Part shown: positions 1-12,730 of the stretch, in pieces
Position numbering within the stretch: the first letter of the stretch is position 1
Layout of the letters: each line of letters opens with the position of its first letter
Assembly (NCBI RefSeq): GCF_905475395.1
Contig: NC_058342.1
Coordinates: forward strand, 8,741,140-8,805,139
Length of the DNA stretch: 64,000 bases
DNA from: Chrysoperla carnea
Lineage: Eukaryota > Arthropoda > Insecta > Neuroptera > Chrysopidae
Reading direction: 5' to 3'
Program-made: the position numbers and the translations under genes
Notes under the pieces: generated by a model
Database searches by the model: none
Seen by the model: the letters and a program-made list of their open reading frames with translations, nothing else
What the model was told of the DNA's origin: nothing

Positions 1-2
1 AT

Positions 3-3000
3 CGAATCAGGGAGCTGTGTTCTATGAGGAAGGATACCTTGGGCGATGAAGTTCTTCACCGCCTTTCCTCGATTAACGATCTTGTTGCTGAGGAAGCAGT
101 ATACCACAAAGACTGCTACATTAATTTTTTGAAGCCCACGAGTTTACAAACTCCAAAAACAGAGATCCCCAGAGACAACCATGTTACAAAGGCTATGGAG
201 GAGATTTTCAGCTACTTGGAGGGAAGCAGTGATTGTCAGTTCTCCAAAGATGAAATACTGGGTATCATATCAGAGACCAAACCCCAATGGCGGACAATCA
301 AGGCTGAATTGGAGAGGAAATATGGAGATCGGATACTGATCACTCCAGGTGTCAACAGATTTAGTGTGCCAGTGGTATGTTTTAGAGACAGTGGGAACAA
401 AATTCTCAATGAAGCGTGGTATGGAAACAGGGCCAAAAATGAAGAAGAAGAGAGGTTGAGAATTGTTGCTAAAGCTGTGGAAATTTTACGGCAAGATATT
501 CAGAGTCAAGTGTACAGCACAGACACATACCCTCCGAGCGACGAATTTTTGAAGAATCCAGGTACAATGCCTCAATCCCTTACTTTTTTCCTTGAGGGTC
601 TTTTATTGGCAAAGACAAAGAGAATAGAAGAAACAAAGAGAAAATGTGCTGCATTGGGAAATGCCATAATTGGGATTGTCAGACCTAGAACCTTCGTATC
701 ACCTCTATTGTGCAGCCTATCATTGCTCATATACAGAAAGTATGCTTCAAGGCATTTAATTGATCTTCTTGCAAATTTGGGCTTCTGTGTATCGTATCAC
801 GAAGCACAAAAGTTAGAAATGTCAGCAATAGACAGTGCGAAACCTGGTTTTATTGTAAAGAAAGGTGCTTTCAATCAATTTGTTTTCGACAACGTTGATT
901 TCAACGTATGTACTATAGATGGGCTCAACACTCTTCATGCTATGGGTGGAATCAGGTGCATTACTCCCTCGAATTCCCTTGAAAAAGGTGCAGACATACC
1001 AAGATTGAAGAACATTCCCTTATCACATGATGTTGGCAAACTTGGCATAATTCCGCTGAAAACATTCCAGAAGAGCGCTAGCCTGGAAAGTGTAGTGGTC
1101 AAACGCATTAACGTACCCGAAGAAGTGGTTCACCCTCAACCATTAGATGTTCTCTGGTTTGTTGCAAAAAAACTAAACATCCCGCTGCCAGAATGGAAAG
1201 GGTACATGGCAACCATAACAACAGGGGATTTCAGTGAAAAAACTAAAGTTATAACCCTCCCCTTAATCAATGCGCCTCCAACAAACTATGACACGGTCTA
1301 TACGGCCTTGCAATATGCTTGCGAGTTGATCCAGCTTACCCAGAAAGACAATGAAAGTAACCAACTAAGAGTAATCATCACCTTTGACCAGCCACTATAC
1401 TGGAAGGCGCGGGAAATCATTGCTGCTGCACCTCTTGACTCTCAGATAACGAACTGTATAGTGCGCCTTGGTGGATTTCACTTACTGATGTCCTTTTTAG
1501 GCAGCATAGGCTACTTCATGGCTGGAAGTGGCCTAAAGGAACTGTTATGCACTACCCACGCTCCTCTATCTGTTGACAAAATGCTCCAGGGTCACGCGTT
1601 CGCTAGAGCAGTAAGAGGACATTTGCTTGCAACGACGGCATTGTCCAACAAAATACTGGACCAAATTATACTGACAGAAGAAGAGAAGTCTACTGTAACT
1701 GACATTTTGTCAGGTTTCCTTGATGAGCCACCTGCACTGAATGCCTTAAATAAAAACCCAATCATCAAAAAGTTGGCTGAGAAATTCGGTGATAAATTGG
1801 AACAGCTTAAAAACAATGGACCAACAGCTCAGCTATGGATCCAGTACTTCAACATGGTAAACCTAGTCAAGGAATATATACATGCAGAAAGATCTGGTAA
1901 TTGGGATTCACACCTGAACTGTGTCAAAAAAATGATACCGTACTTTCATGCATCTGGACACTTTCCCTACGCAAAGTCCTGCCAGTTGTATATTCAAGAT
2001 ATGGAAAATCTACCATCAACAATGACTCCCGAAGAATACCACAAGTTTGCAGCCAGCGGGTATTTTACTATGCGACGCTCTGATCGCTTTTGGTCAGGCG
2101 TATGGTCAGATATGACAATTGAAACCACGTTGATGCGATCATTCAAAAGCCGAGGAGGCATAACTGGAGGCAGAGGTGTTTCACACAACGTACTCAGCAA
2201 ATGGTTAGTTGGTATGAGTGCAACTCATGAGATATGCACTTCGCTTGAAGAGTTTTCTGGAGTCACATTCACTTCAAGTGAACAACACAAGGACATTGGA
2301 CAGGCTCGCAAGAGTAAAGATGCAGAAGACATTGTCAAACTCAATCAGTGGTTTGATTCTCATCCTCCCTTCCCAGAAACCTCTCAAATCATGTCAATTT
2401 CGAGTGGAGTTGTCGGAGATACCACGATAACATGTTATGATGCTGTTCGAGTTGGTAAAAGGGCTATGAATTCAATAGTTGACTTGACATTTGCAGACGT
2501 AAAGTTATCGCGCAAGGATCGGGCATTGCCAATATCTTCTGTCAGCTCATCGATAAAAGTTCACGATGAAAGGGTAGTAGTTGACCCAACATTGCTCTTT
2601 CAGCGGATATGTATAAGCAAACGATCAGATGAGGATTTGATGACATATTTTGAGTATGAGTTGGCCCCATTTCCCTTAGCACTGTTCAACGAAAGTGGCA
2701 TGAGAAAGACAAACAAATCAGTGCTGTACAACTTGTTTGAGCCAACCAAGAAAGATATTCTTCTGCCTCAAATGAACATTGTAGTCGATGGAGGATTTCT
2801 ACTCCACAGAGTTATTTGGCCAAAAGATGCATCGGTTGTGACTATTTGTAATAGTTATATCACCTACGTCGACCACCATTATCCTGGGACTACTCGCACT
2901 GTGGTGTTTGATGGGTACGCAAACACAGCCAATAGCACTAAATCACAAGAACAAATGCGTCGTTACAGACTAAAAAGGTCAGCCGACATCAATTTGACAT

Positions 3001-4031
3001 GGGACACACAAATACCTGGTAAACAGGAAGACTTTTTATCAAATCCTACCAACAAAACTAACTTCATCTCCTTACTGGAGATAAAGCTGCAGGAGAAAGG
3101 GATACATACTCTTCAGGCTACCGATGACGCTGACATCCTAATCGTGAAGACTGCTGTTGAACAATCCACTCACAACTCTGTGGCTGTCGTTGGTGAGGAT
3201 GTAGACCTTGCTGTCCTGTTGATTGCTTCCACTCCTGCGACCCGAGATATCTTTATGCTGAAACCCGGACGAGGGAAAACCAAAACAATAGTACTGTCCA
3301 CCCAAGAGATGCAACACCGTAGATTTGAACACATCCTGTTCCTTCATTCATTTACCGGATGCGACACAACTTCTGCTACTTTCAGGAGAAGCAAGGTGGG
3401 CTTCTTTAAATTGTACTTGGAGTCAGAAATCATCCAGCAAGCAGCAATGACATTTTCTAACCCCTCCTCTACTTACGACCAGGTTGAAAAGGCTGGGGAG
3501 ATGTGCTTTCTGAAGTGGTATAAGGCGCCAAAAAAACAAACCTCTCTTAACCAGTACCGCTTCCAATCGTTTACGAGGTCAGTGGCAAATATGAAGCCTG
3601 AAATCAGCTCACTACCTCCAACAGAGAATGCAGCTAAACAGCACTCTCGGCGAACCTACCACCAAGTGCAGCAGTGGCTCGGTAATGAGCTGCCCCCTCA
3701 AGATTGGGGGTGGAAACGTGTAGGAGACACCCTGGTGGCAATTACAATGGAAAATCTACCAGCACCAGAGGTTCTTCTGAAAACTATATTTTGCCGCTGC
3801 ACCAAGGATTGTGTAATTGGAAAATGTGGCTGCCGAAAAGCGATGCTCACCTGTTCTGTAGCGTGCCTCCACTGTCAAGGGAAGTGCCTGAACAGTGTGC
3901 CTGTTGACGATGAGGACGATGAAGACGATGTAGAGCCCATTCAGCAAGAGCCACCCGCTACTGAGCAAGAAGATGCCATGGAAGAACAATCATTGCCTGG
4001 GCCCTCAAGTTCAAAGAGGATGAAAATTTGA
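3..4031 (+). CDS. FEN/XPG-like nuclease-CXC protein, 5'-partial (Academ-like family)
   Basis: The frame has no stop from nt 3 to the TGA at 4,029. The first ATG is at 24, but the frame is open to the window edge and a Y-H-x2-C motif of the N-terminal region (H28, C31, counted from that ATG) follows at once, so the true start is probably upstream. A conserved central block begins near G483-H486. The last third looks like a FEN/XPG 5'-nuclease fold: VVDGG (D922), VFDG (D963), DDAD (1034-1037), GEDVD (1058-1061) and a TGCD turn (D1114) resembling the GCDY turn of FEN1. Residues 1257-1288 form a nine-cysteine CXC (tesmin/TSO1-type) module, then an acidic tail. The intronless ORF and a broken relative next door suggest a mobile gene. 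From memory, Academ transposons encode XPG nuclease plus a Cys8 finger, so that assignment is an inference. Function is otherwise unknown. Confidence 0.72.
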   Translation, partial: RIRELCSMRKDTLGDEVLHRLSSINDLVAEEAVYHKDCYINFLKPTSLQTPKTEIPRDNHVTKAMEEIFSYLEGSSDCQFSKDEILGIISETKPQWRTIKAELERKYGDRILITPGVNRFSVPVVCFRDSGNKILNEAWYGNRAKNEEEERLRIVAKAVEILRQDIQSQVYSTDTYPPSDEFLKNPGTMPQSLTFFLEGLLLAKTKRIEETKRKCAALGNAIIGIVRPRTFVSPLLCSLSLLIYRKYASRHLIDLLANLGFCVSYHEAQKLEMSAIDSAKPGFIVKKGAFNQFVFDNVDFNVCTIDGLNTLHAMGGIRCITPSNSLEKGADIPRLKNIPLSHDVGKLGIIPLKTFQKSASLESVVVKRINVPEEVVHPQPLDVLWFVAKKLNIPLPEWKGYMATITTGDFSEKTKVITLPLINAPPTNYDTVYTALQYACELIQLTQKDNESNQLRVIITFDQPLYWKAREIIAAAPLDSQITNCIVRLGGFHLLMSFLGSIGYFMAGSGLKELLCTTHAPLSVDKMLQGHAFARAVRGHLLATTALSNKILDQIILTEEEKSTVTDILSGFLDEPPALNALNKNPIIKKLAEKFGDKLEQLKNNGPTAQLWIQYFNMVNLVKEYIHAERSGNWDSHLNCVKKMIPYFHASGHFPYAKSCQLYIQDMENLPSTMTPEEYHKFAASGYFTMRRSDRFWSGVWSDMTIETTLMRSFKSRGGITGGRGVSHNVLSKWLVGMSATHEICTSLEEFSGVTFTSSEQHKDIGQARKSKDAEDIVKLNQWFDSHPPFPETSQIMSISSGVVGDTTITCYDAVRVGKRAMNSIVDLTFADVKLSRKDRALPISSVSSSIKVHDERVVVDPTLLFQRICISKRSDEDLMTYFEYELAPFPLALFNESGMRKTNKSVLYNLFEPTKKDILLPQMNIVVDGGFLLHRVIWPKDASVVTICNSYITYVDHHYPGTTRTVVFDGYANTANSTKSQEQMRRYRLKRSADINLTWDTQIPGKQEDFLSNPTNKTNFISLLEIKLQEKGIHTLQATDDADILIVKTAVEQSTHNSVAVVGEDVDLAVLLIASTPATRDIFMLKPGRGKTKTIVLSTQEMQHRRFEHILFLHSFTGCDTTSATFRRSKVGFFKLYLESEIIQQAAMTFSNPSSTYDQVEKAGEMCFLKWYKAPKKQTSLNQYRFQSFTRSVANMKPEISSLPPTENAAKQHSRRTYHQVQQWLGNELPPQDWGWKRVGDTLVAITMENLPAPEVLLKTIFCRCTKDCVIGKCGCRKAMLTCSVACLHCQGKCLNSVPVDDEDDEDDVEPIQQEPPATEQEDAMEEQSLPGPSSSKRMKI

Positions 4032-4125
4032 TTACTTTTAAAGTTGAGAGTAAAACATTAGGAATATATTGAGAACAATGGGGTTTACAATTATTATTGT
4101 ATTGGTGTAACGAAACTATCTGTAG

Positions 4126-4131
4126 AATAAA
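4126..4131 (+). terminator. Polyadenylation signal AATAAA
   Basis: An AATAAA hexamer lies about 95 nt after the stop of the nuclease-CXC frame, at a normal distance for its mRNA 3' end. Confidence 0.4.
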
Positions 4132-5064
4132 GTGTGAAATTTGTCATCATCATTATTTTTTCTACTTTATTTAATAACTTGCTTATAAGTGGCCATATAT
4201 GTTATTAGATGAACGAACAAAGGTTGTGGGTTAAGAATATGATATACAAACTAATTTTCTGAAAATTGCAAAATGCTATACAAGTTTTAAAATAGCTGTA
4301 ACTTTAGGCGGGTTGGACATTAATCAGCATATGTATATATATTCTAAAAGGGAATTTAAAAATCTACAACTTCTTTCCTATTCATACTTTTCGTTTATGA
4401 ATAGGTTTAGACAATATGATGCAATGTTTATGAATATTTTGACGTAAATTGATTTTTTTTGTAAATTTCAACTTTTTCCGAGGGTATAGCTCGAAAACGG
4501 TTAGGAATTAGAAAAAAACATATGATATAAAAGTTTTAGATAATTTTAAGAACTCCATTTTATTATCTAAAAATATTTCTCCCCGATGCACCGTTTTCGA
4601 GATATAAGCGAAAAACCCAAAATTCGTACATTTAGCCCCCCCTCCTCCCCCCCGCTCATCACCTAGGAGTCAGGACTTTTGGTATGTTAACAACCTAAGC
4701 CCCCTGAACAGGTTTCTGAAGGAATCGTTTAGTTACCTGCTCACGCACTCTACACCTCATTCCTTGACTGGACTAACCAGCATCATCATCAGGTATTTTT
4801 TATGAACTTCTATATTCTTTGCTAGGCTTTATTCTTTAGTGTCACTTTATGTTTGATTTAATTACGTGGTACAAATTTTATCATCATTAAATATATATTA
4901 CATGGAAATTATTCATTATAATAGTACTGTAACAACAGTTATATTAATGTGCAAATCAAGGTTTATTTATTGTTATTGACAAACATAAAAATAATTACGT
5001 AAAAATAAAAATTATTATTCATTATTAAATATGAATATCTCAATGGCTCTTTTTTTTTATAGAA
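4132..5064. other. AT-rich spacer between the two related genes
   Basis: No coding potential is recognised. A weak inverted pair (around 4,480-4,505 and 4,585-4,612, both carrying the core CGAAAACGG or its complement) and a C-rich run at 4,637-4,652 are the only structured parts. No inverted ends that would bound the upstream gene as a transposon were found. Confidence 0.4.
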
Positions 5065-8000
5065 ATGTCATCGACAAACGTAGAAACAGTCACAGTAGCC
5101 CCTCCAATTGCTACTGAAGAAAGCGGAGCATCAACATCTGCTGAAGTGCCCGTTACTAAGACTAGCCATGCTGATAGGATCTGTGTGTTTTGGCGAAATA
5201 AATATAAACGGGTAAAAGGGCGATACCAACCTCTTCACTCGTCAGAGAAAGCAAGTTTGATGCAAGTTCTGAAAGAATTTGGCGAAGATAATGAATGGTA
5301 TGATAAAGTTATCACAGATTCAAGCCCATTGATTTATTATCATAACAGCTGTCGAACAATTGCCATATATAATTTACAAGAACAAGCGAAGACAAAATCA
5401 CCACCAAAGAAGACTTGGAAATATTTTCACAAACTGGCTTTTGATGAAATGGAAATTTTTATCAGCGAGGAAATAATTAATAAAAAAAGGACATTTTCAT
5501 TTACATACTTATGTAAATATTACTTCGAATTATTACAAGGAATACTCAAAGAAAATGATGAAGATGTTGATGTTAATTTTAGTATCCAGCGGTTTGAAGC
5601 TAAATTGTTACAAAATTTTGATGAAATTACAATCATCAAGAGGGACAGAAAAAAATATGTAACATTGAAGGATTCTGCTGTTGATACAAAATTGTGTGAA
5701 CTGTTGGAAGATGCAGAGGTATTGCAAAGAGCAGCATCAATTCTACGAAAAACTATTTTAAAAATAACAAAGAAAGAATTACCAGAAAACATAACAACTG
5801 CTGATTTGTTAAATGGCGAATGTGAAATACCTAAGCAATTACTTGATTTTTATTGTCTGCTTCTGGGTGGTCATAAACGACGTCGGAGAATAAGTGAAGG
5901 TTGTATAAGGAAAACTAATTCATTGGCAGAAGATTTGATTTATAATGTCACTAATGGGTCTGTCAAAACCAAAAAACACATCACTTTGGGCATGACATTG
6001 AAGAGTTTAACGAACAGCAGGAAGATCGTAGAAATTATAAATAAATATGGTCATTGTTGTAGTTATCATGTTATTGAAGAATTGGAAACTGCAGCAACAA
6101 CTACGTTATTGAACCGTTCTAAAATTTGTCCAAATGAAATTTGTAAAAGACAAGATTTATTCACAGGAGTAGGCTTCGACAACTTCGATCGTTATGTTGA
6201 TACTGCTACTGGTAAAGATACCCTACATGATACGGTAGGCATAATCTATCAAACAGTTATAGAAAATGAGGAATCAACAGAGGAAACTTCTGAGCAACTC
6301 CAAAATCCTTCTGAACATGATGTGTGCACAGGCGAGCTATCCGTTTCATGTGTTCATGCAGGACATAAAAGAAGAAGAACTCTTGATGCTATCATCCCAG
6401 AGTTAGTCCCATATTCAAAAAAACCGAAGATGAATGATGAATTATTGTCTTTATCTGACAATTTAAGAAATGAAGCAATACCAGCTTCACTAGAAATAAT
6501 TTATCAGCAAAAGTTTCTGTGGATGCTTTGCCATGCTCTAAAAATTAAAAAACATCGATGTGGGTTGGGTTCCATCATAATTTAAACAAAGATTTTCATA
6601 ATAACAAAGAAAAAATTTGTTATCTTACACCAATAAACGAATCACCAACAAATATACCAGTTGTAATAGAAACTATGAAACAAAGTCAAAGTATTGCTGC
6701 AGAAATTGGACAACCTTGCATTAATGTAACATATGATCTAGCTATAGCAAAAATTGCTATGCAGGTACAGTCTACAGAAAAACCAGTTTATGATAATTTA
6801 TTTATCCATTTAGGACCGTTCCACATCATGTTAGCATTGTTTAGAGCAATTGGAAAATTTATTGACGACAGTGGAATAATGAATGTAGCTGTCGAAAGTG
6901 AAATTATCGCAAATGGTTGAGTAGATGGATTTTTGAAAGGAAAATATTTTAATCGATGTAAGCGGCTGCATCCATTAATGGCACTAGGACTAGAAATATT
7001 ATGTTTTAAATCTTTCATAGAAAAAGAAGATATAAGTATTGATGAAGATGTTTACAATAATCTCTCTACATTTATCGATGGTAATGAACCGTTTGTGAAC
7101 GTCATAGAAAATGAAGCAATATCAACATTGATGACTCGATACCAATATCACAAAGAACAATGTAGAAAAGGAGCTTTTGGTAAAACGCCTCAATTTTATG
7201 TTATTTATATGGATCTTGTTCATCACTATCAGTTACTGAGTCGAAGCATAAGGACTGGAGACTTTTCATTGTACAAATATATTTTGTCAAAAATAGCAAA
7301 TATATTTTTTATGACAAATCAGCCTAATTATTCACGATGGTTGATAAAATACCATGATAATTTGTTAAAAGTTGGTCTTACACATCCATCAATTGAAAAA
7401 TTTATCAAAGATGGATATCTTGGAATCAAACGCACTGATAAATCTTTCTCTAGACAGCCAACAGATCTAGTACTTGAACAAACTATTAATGCCGACGCGG
7501 GAAAAAGATTAACTGGTGTAATACAGTTCACACATTCTATTTCCGCTCGTCAGCGATGGGCTAGAAGTCACGACATAAGAACAACAATCATATCTCACAC
7601 TCTGGACATTACTGGTTTACGAAGAAAAAATGATGTATCAGCAGACCTGGAAGAACATGCAATTAAAAGAGATTCAGCACAGTTGTGGAAGTTTGATACC
7701 TTTGAGAAATTTCTAAATCCATTTATGTTGGATCTAAACAAAGATTGTCTGTATAACATCGGTAATGGCACAGTAGCTTCGATCGCAGTACAGGATTACT
7801 TATTGAATTTTATAGAATCTGGAGAAAGATTGAAAGAGAATTTTATAACTGAATGTTCACAGAATGGGAAAAGATTTGAAGAAAGAATTGCACAAGTAAA
7901 AATTATGAATTTTGCCTCTGAGAAAAAAAAGAAAAAAATCAAAGTTGGTGATAAGGTTCATGAAATCCGTGTGAACGTGATTTCTTTGGTCGCCTATTAG

Positions 8001-9585
8001 CTCTGTCAATACAACATAACATCGATTTGGAAAAGACGTTATCATACCCCATTACAACTGTTCCATTGTCATTGTGTCATGAAGATGGTACAATATATAA
8101 AACTCAGAAATCAGCAATGGTTGAAATTTTAAAAGCAAATGTCAACTGTGAAGACGTACCAAGACGTTTTGATGTTGTCATTTTTGATGGATTCTTCTTA
8201 CTGCATACATTCAAAAATATCCCCAAAACATTTGGTGGTATTTCCAAAAAAGTTATGTCACTACTAACAGCTACACATGCCTCACGAGTAGATATCATTT
8301 TCGACCAATACTTTTCGCCGTCAATTAAAGATTATGAACGAGCCAAACGACAAGAAGTACGGAACATAAATTATTTCATTACCGGACCAGAACAAGTTCG
8401 ACAAGTTGATTTTATGAAAGAACTTCGTAACATACAATTTAAAGAAGCTTTCGTAGATTTTTTAATTACACATTGGAGCACAAATGAAATGATAGAGTTT
8501 ATCGGGAATACCACAGTGAACTTAAATTACAAACAATGCCACACTTATAGTGTCCATAATAACTCTGTGATTGTCGATATAAATGATGATTTATCGTGTC
8601 AACATAATGAAGAGGCTGATACGAAAATAATATACCCTACATGCCAAATGGATGAAGATGTTTCAGACGTATTAATAAAAAAATGTGACACAGACATTTT
8701 AATATTACTGCTCGGAAACATGGACCATCTCCACAATAATAATTTAAAAATCTATATGGAATATGGCACTAATAATTGTAAAAAATCGATAAATATTTCT
8801 GAACTATATACAAAATTGGGACCTTCTATATGCCAAAGCTTATCTGGATTTCATGCATTAACCGGTTGCGATTTCAATCCGTCTTTTTCAAGAAGAGGTA
8901 AAAAAAACCATTCCAAATATTGCAAAAATCGAGTGTATATCAGAAAGCATTCAAAGAATTAGGAAACGCAGAAATAGTACAGAAAAAAGAAAAAATTTTC
9001 CCGATACTAGAGAAATTTGTATGCCAAATGTATGGTTTGAAGCCTTCAAAATTAAATAATGCACGATATGAAAAGTTCCTTGCTACGTACAACACGACTA
9101 ATCCTAAAGTGTTTATGAAAAAAGTAGTAAGCTATGATTCATCGAATTTACCACCCTGCCAACGTGAACTACATCAACAATTGTTGAGAACTGCCTACAT
9201 TACAAATATATGGCAAAATTGTCATTTAAAAGAACCAACAATTCTTACACCTGAAAATAACGGTTGGAACTTAATTGATAATCGTTACGATTTTAATTGG
9301 TTTGAGGGGAATACGGTTCCATCTTCTATATACGACATACTTTTACAAGAACCTGCTGATACTGCCACAGCACAATCGACTGAAACTGAGGAATGCATTT
9401 CAGGTAACATACAACTATTTTATTCATTTAATATGCAGTCCTATGTATTGAGCTTGATATTTAATTCTCAACAACCACATTGATTCATTAAAATATTTTT
9501 TTTTACTATTTTCTGATGAGGAAAACATTGTTGAAGAATCAGATGATGATGAAAACAGTGATAGCGAAATTTCGGATGATGTATA
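5065..9585 (+). pseudogene. Broken relative of the FEN/XPG-like nuclease family
   Basis: Several frames in a row match the same architecture as 3-4,031. The N-terminal finger region has CVFW where the family pattern suggests C-x2-C. The central FHIML block and C-terminal FEN-like motifs follow: FDG near 8,180, EEAD near 8,610, CDTDILILLL near 8,690 and TGCD near 8,865. Four breaks are visible: a frame change between 6,555 and 6,585, an in-frame TGA at 6,918, a frame change near 7,975, and one at the A8 run 8,900-8,907. After 9,400 an acidic stretch ending at TAA 9,583-9,585 lies in another frame. No cysteine-rich CXC module is found at the C-terminus, unlike the intact relative. It is too broken to make a full protein and is best seen as a dead, diverged copy. 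Confidence 0.7.
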
Positions 9586-10127
9586 ATAAAATACATTACA
9601 TTTACTGTATGCGTTCATGTAACATTTCTTATTTGCACGCCCTTAGCAGCTGTCCTCTCGCCTGTCAAGGTCTTATGCTGTTCAAAACCGCCTGGCATTG
9701 TACATACTTACTCTAAGAAGTCTATTTGAAAACATATAAAAATTTCAAGTATACAGGATAAAGTTTATTTTACCTCATCAACTGTGCGTTTTCTAATTGA
9801 CCTGTCGTATACTTCTGCTTATTGTAATCGCCTGTCAATTTTTTTTTAAGATGTACAATAAATAAACTTTATTCTATTAAATTTTCAAACTAACAGGAAC
9901 AAGTTTTGAAACCCCATTTACTTAACAGTTCGAAAAATAAAGGGGCTGATGACGTGCCAGGTCATGGCTATTGCTCTTAGCATGCCATAAATCGTCAGTA
10001 TAAAAATTTCTAACCTTACAGGGAGACCGTTACTCCCAGGGTTCACTAGCTCTTGGACTATAAGTATAAAATAGTTGATAATGCAAAGTGTTTTTTTACA
10101 ATCCTATTTTACATTTGTTTTTGAAGA

Positions 10128-10158
<31 letters not shown>

Positions 10159-11676
10159 TTTTATTATTTATTCTTTTTTTTATGTTTTGTTATTTTGTTA
10201 TAAAATTTACAATTTGTTAATGCATGTAACGAGTAATTATATGTATTGATAAGTAAAAGTCAAATAAATATAAATCTAAGCTAATCTAATATCAAAGGAA
10301 ACTGATCGAATCAAGAAGAAACGATGTCCATAATATCGAATAATTCTGTTTTAAAACAGTTCTGATAGAAGAGGCAATCTGCGGCGAATGATGGAGTTGG
10401 GGCAATGTAATGTATCTACACGTATTTTTTGAAAATGGTGAACGTCAGTTTTAGTTAGGTTTTCCGTCAAAACAATTTAAAAGATTATGTTTCTGATTTA
10501 AGAATTGTGAAACATTTTGGGCTAGATATTTTATAAACAGAAATTTGATCCAAAAATTATCCATGATTGATAGTAAACCAGAAAAGCATTGTCCCCCCAA
10601 AATTCTTGTCTATAGTTTTCCACAAGGTTAAATCCGAAACTGATAAATGCACTTAAGATTTCTCCATTCCTCGGCCTCTAACAGCACGCAGTTTTCAGCC
10701 GAGAATAAATATTTTTTATGTTGCTAGCTTCATTCCTCCGATAAGAATCTAAAGAAAAATTGTGAGACAAAATTTTGGAATTCGATAAATAATTTACAAT
10801 CTTAATAATAAAAAGTAACTATTCAAAAAATGAACAAAATGAAATTTTTATTTACGTTTTTTAACATACATTTACATTATAATCAAATTTTCACACGAAC
10901 GTACTAACATATTAGGGGGGTAGCAATGTAAGTGCATATTTTTTCCTGATTTTATTGAATATATTTCACTAGGTTGGAAATAAAACAAAATTTGTTTTAT
11001 ATGCTTACGTATTCGAAAATAATCATACAATTAAATCTAAATCAATATCTAAACTCTAACAATAGATGGATTCAAAATTCTGATCAAATAAACCACTGAA
11101 AACTTTATTAGACGCGTCGAGCGATTTCTGGTAGAGTAAAAACTAATGAGTAAAAAAAACCAGTTATTCTAAAGTTCAGTATTTCACATTTGAAATGATT
11201 ACTAATTTGTTTTCTGAGGCATTGAATTGTTCCCTTTTTTAGTCAAATTGTTTCGGAAAATATAGAAACTGTATAGAAGGTCAACTAGGATAGATGCGAG
11301 TATGATATAAATCCATTTCATGATCCAAAGAACACTGAGATATACACTGAAAAAAAATTACTAATATCAACCAATATGAGGTTATCTCAACCTCATCGCG
11401 AGAGAAAATGTGGCAAATGGAACCACGAATGTGATACAACTACCGTAAGGGGTTAAGTGGTGAAGTTGTTGGCCCAAGCGCAGAGTTGTTTTTATTAAAG
11501 TAATATACCGTCTAACAAATTCCAAATATTGTTGTTTTGAAATGCAACATAGTTTTATACAATCTTTTTTTGATTTGTTCTACCACTTATAAATAAAACA
11601 AAATACTGATGTGATTGACACAACATGAGCTGGTTTATTGGGTTTATTTAAAAAAAAAAATCTGCATTCCAATTGA
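9586..11676. other. Unassigned AT-rich stretch
   Basis: No gene is recognised. It holds a 26-nt T run at 10,131-10,156 and scattered AT-rich text. The segment 9,940-10,065 is more GC-rich than its surroundings but matches nothing I know. Confidence 0.4.
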
Positions 11677-12272
11677 GGGTGCCCGGATGTCCTAGAGGTG
11701 GCTGCTGAGTTATCCTCGAAAGGCTATAGGGTCTCATTGGATGCTCTTGTCGTTGGTTCGCTCGGATTTTGGCTAGCCCAGAACTATAAGGTCGCGAAAT
11801 TTTTGGAAATATCTTCAAAATATACGCAGAATATGGCACGGTTCATGGCGTCAGACATGATCCGCTGGTCACGTGACATCTATATAGAACATGTAACCGG
11901 ACAGAGACAGTACCACGATCAGCCTCTGTAACCCTGCACACAGGTATGGATGACCTGAACACCTGAGCCGTCCCTCCCCACCACCATCTTTGATATTATT
12001 AAGTGCTTTTGATATGTGTGTGCTGTTATTTTTTTGATTTATTTTTATGACTGTGATATATGACACTTTTATTTCTCTGATTTTGAAAAACTCTTTTAAT
12101 TATTTATTGTGTTATCTTTTAAATGTGTAGTCCAATTTAATTTATCTGTTTTTAACAATTTTAACCTGTTTTTATTCCTATTTATATTTTTGTTAACTAC
12201 ACTTTGTTCGATTATCTAAATTTCTACTTGTATATTTTATCTTTTGTATCTTTTAAAGATTATTAAAATAAA
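11677..12272 (+). mobile_element. R2-like LINE, 5'-truncated 3' end
   Basis: The frame 11,677-11,931 reads as the last part of an R2-type reverse transcriptase protein, with the hallmarks DALVVGSLG, MIRWSRDIY and EHVTGQRQY near its end. The reading starts abruptly just after an A-rich stretch, so the copy is 5'-truncated, as is usual for LINE insertions. A 3' UTR follows with AATAAA at 12,267-12,272. The exact 3' end is unclear and no target duplication was found. The RT, endonuclease and finger domains are missing, so this is a dead fragment. Confidence 0.65.
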
Positions 12273-12704
12273 CGCTTTAATCTTAACTGGACCGCTGTAC
12301 CAACTGGGCTACCGATGTAACAACAATTTTAATGTAGTTGACACAACCTCAGATTCACTAGGCATGACAGTTATGTGTTCGTAGTAACCAAATTTACACG
12401 ATTGTATATTCTAACTAAGTACAATTTTACTTTCCATCTTTAAAATGCATGACTTTAAAATAAATTTAATATTTTTCATAGAAGTAATGATTTTGTTTAT
12501 TTAACTACAGTGAATTTGTATTAATGAATTCATATTTTAAATTCAATGCCATTCTATTATAGATACAAATATTTAGCTGTACTTGTTCCAATCGTTAGGA
12601 AATTGTTTGAACGTATTTTTACTTTATTTATTTCAATATGAAACGGCCAACTTCGGGATGAGATTGTCATTATTTAATTTTTTTTCCCCGTGTATATATG
12701 AATA
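12273..12704. other. Spacer before the pogo-like element
   Basis: Nothing coding is recognised. A short segment around 12,290-12,320, read on the minus strand, resembles a tRNA A box. No B box follows, so no RNA gene is called. Confidence 0.35.
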
Positions 12705-12705
12705 T

Positions 12706-12730
12706 AGGGGGAAGTGGGGCACCTTCATAC
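12706..12730 (+). repeat. Left terminal inverted repeat of the pogo-like element
   Basis: It starts with a G-run after TATA and contains GTGGGGCACCTTCATAC. It pairs with 15,853-15,877. Confidence 0.85.

Noticed and set aside
4480..4612. Possible terminal repeat of the upstream nuclease gene
   Set aside because: The complementary words are short, and the matching left end would lie outside the window.
12290..12325. tRNA-like A box on the minus strand
   Set aside because: No B box, no cloverleaf and no A-rich tail; too short to call a tRNA or SINE.
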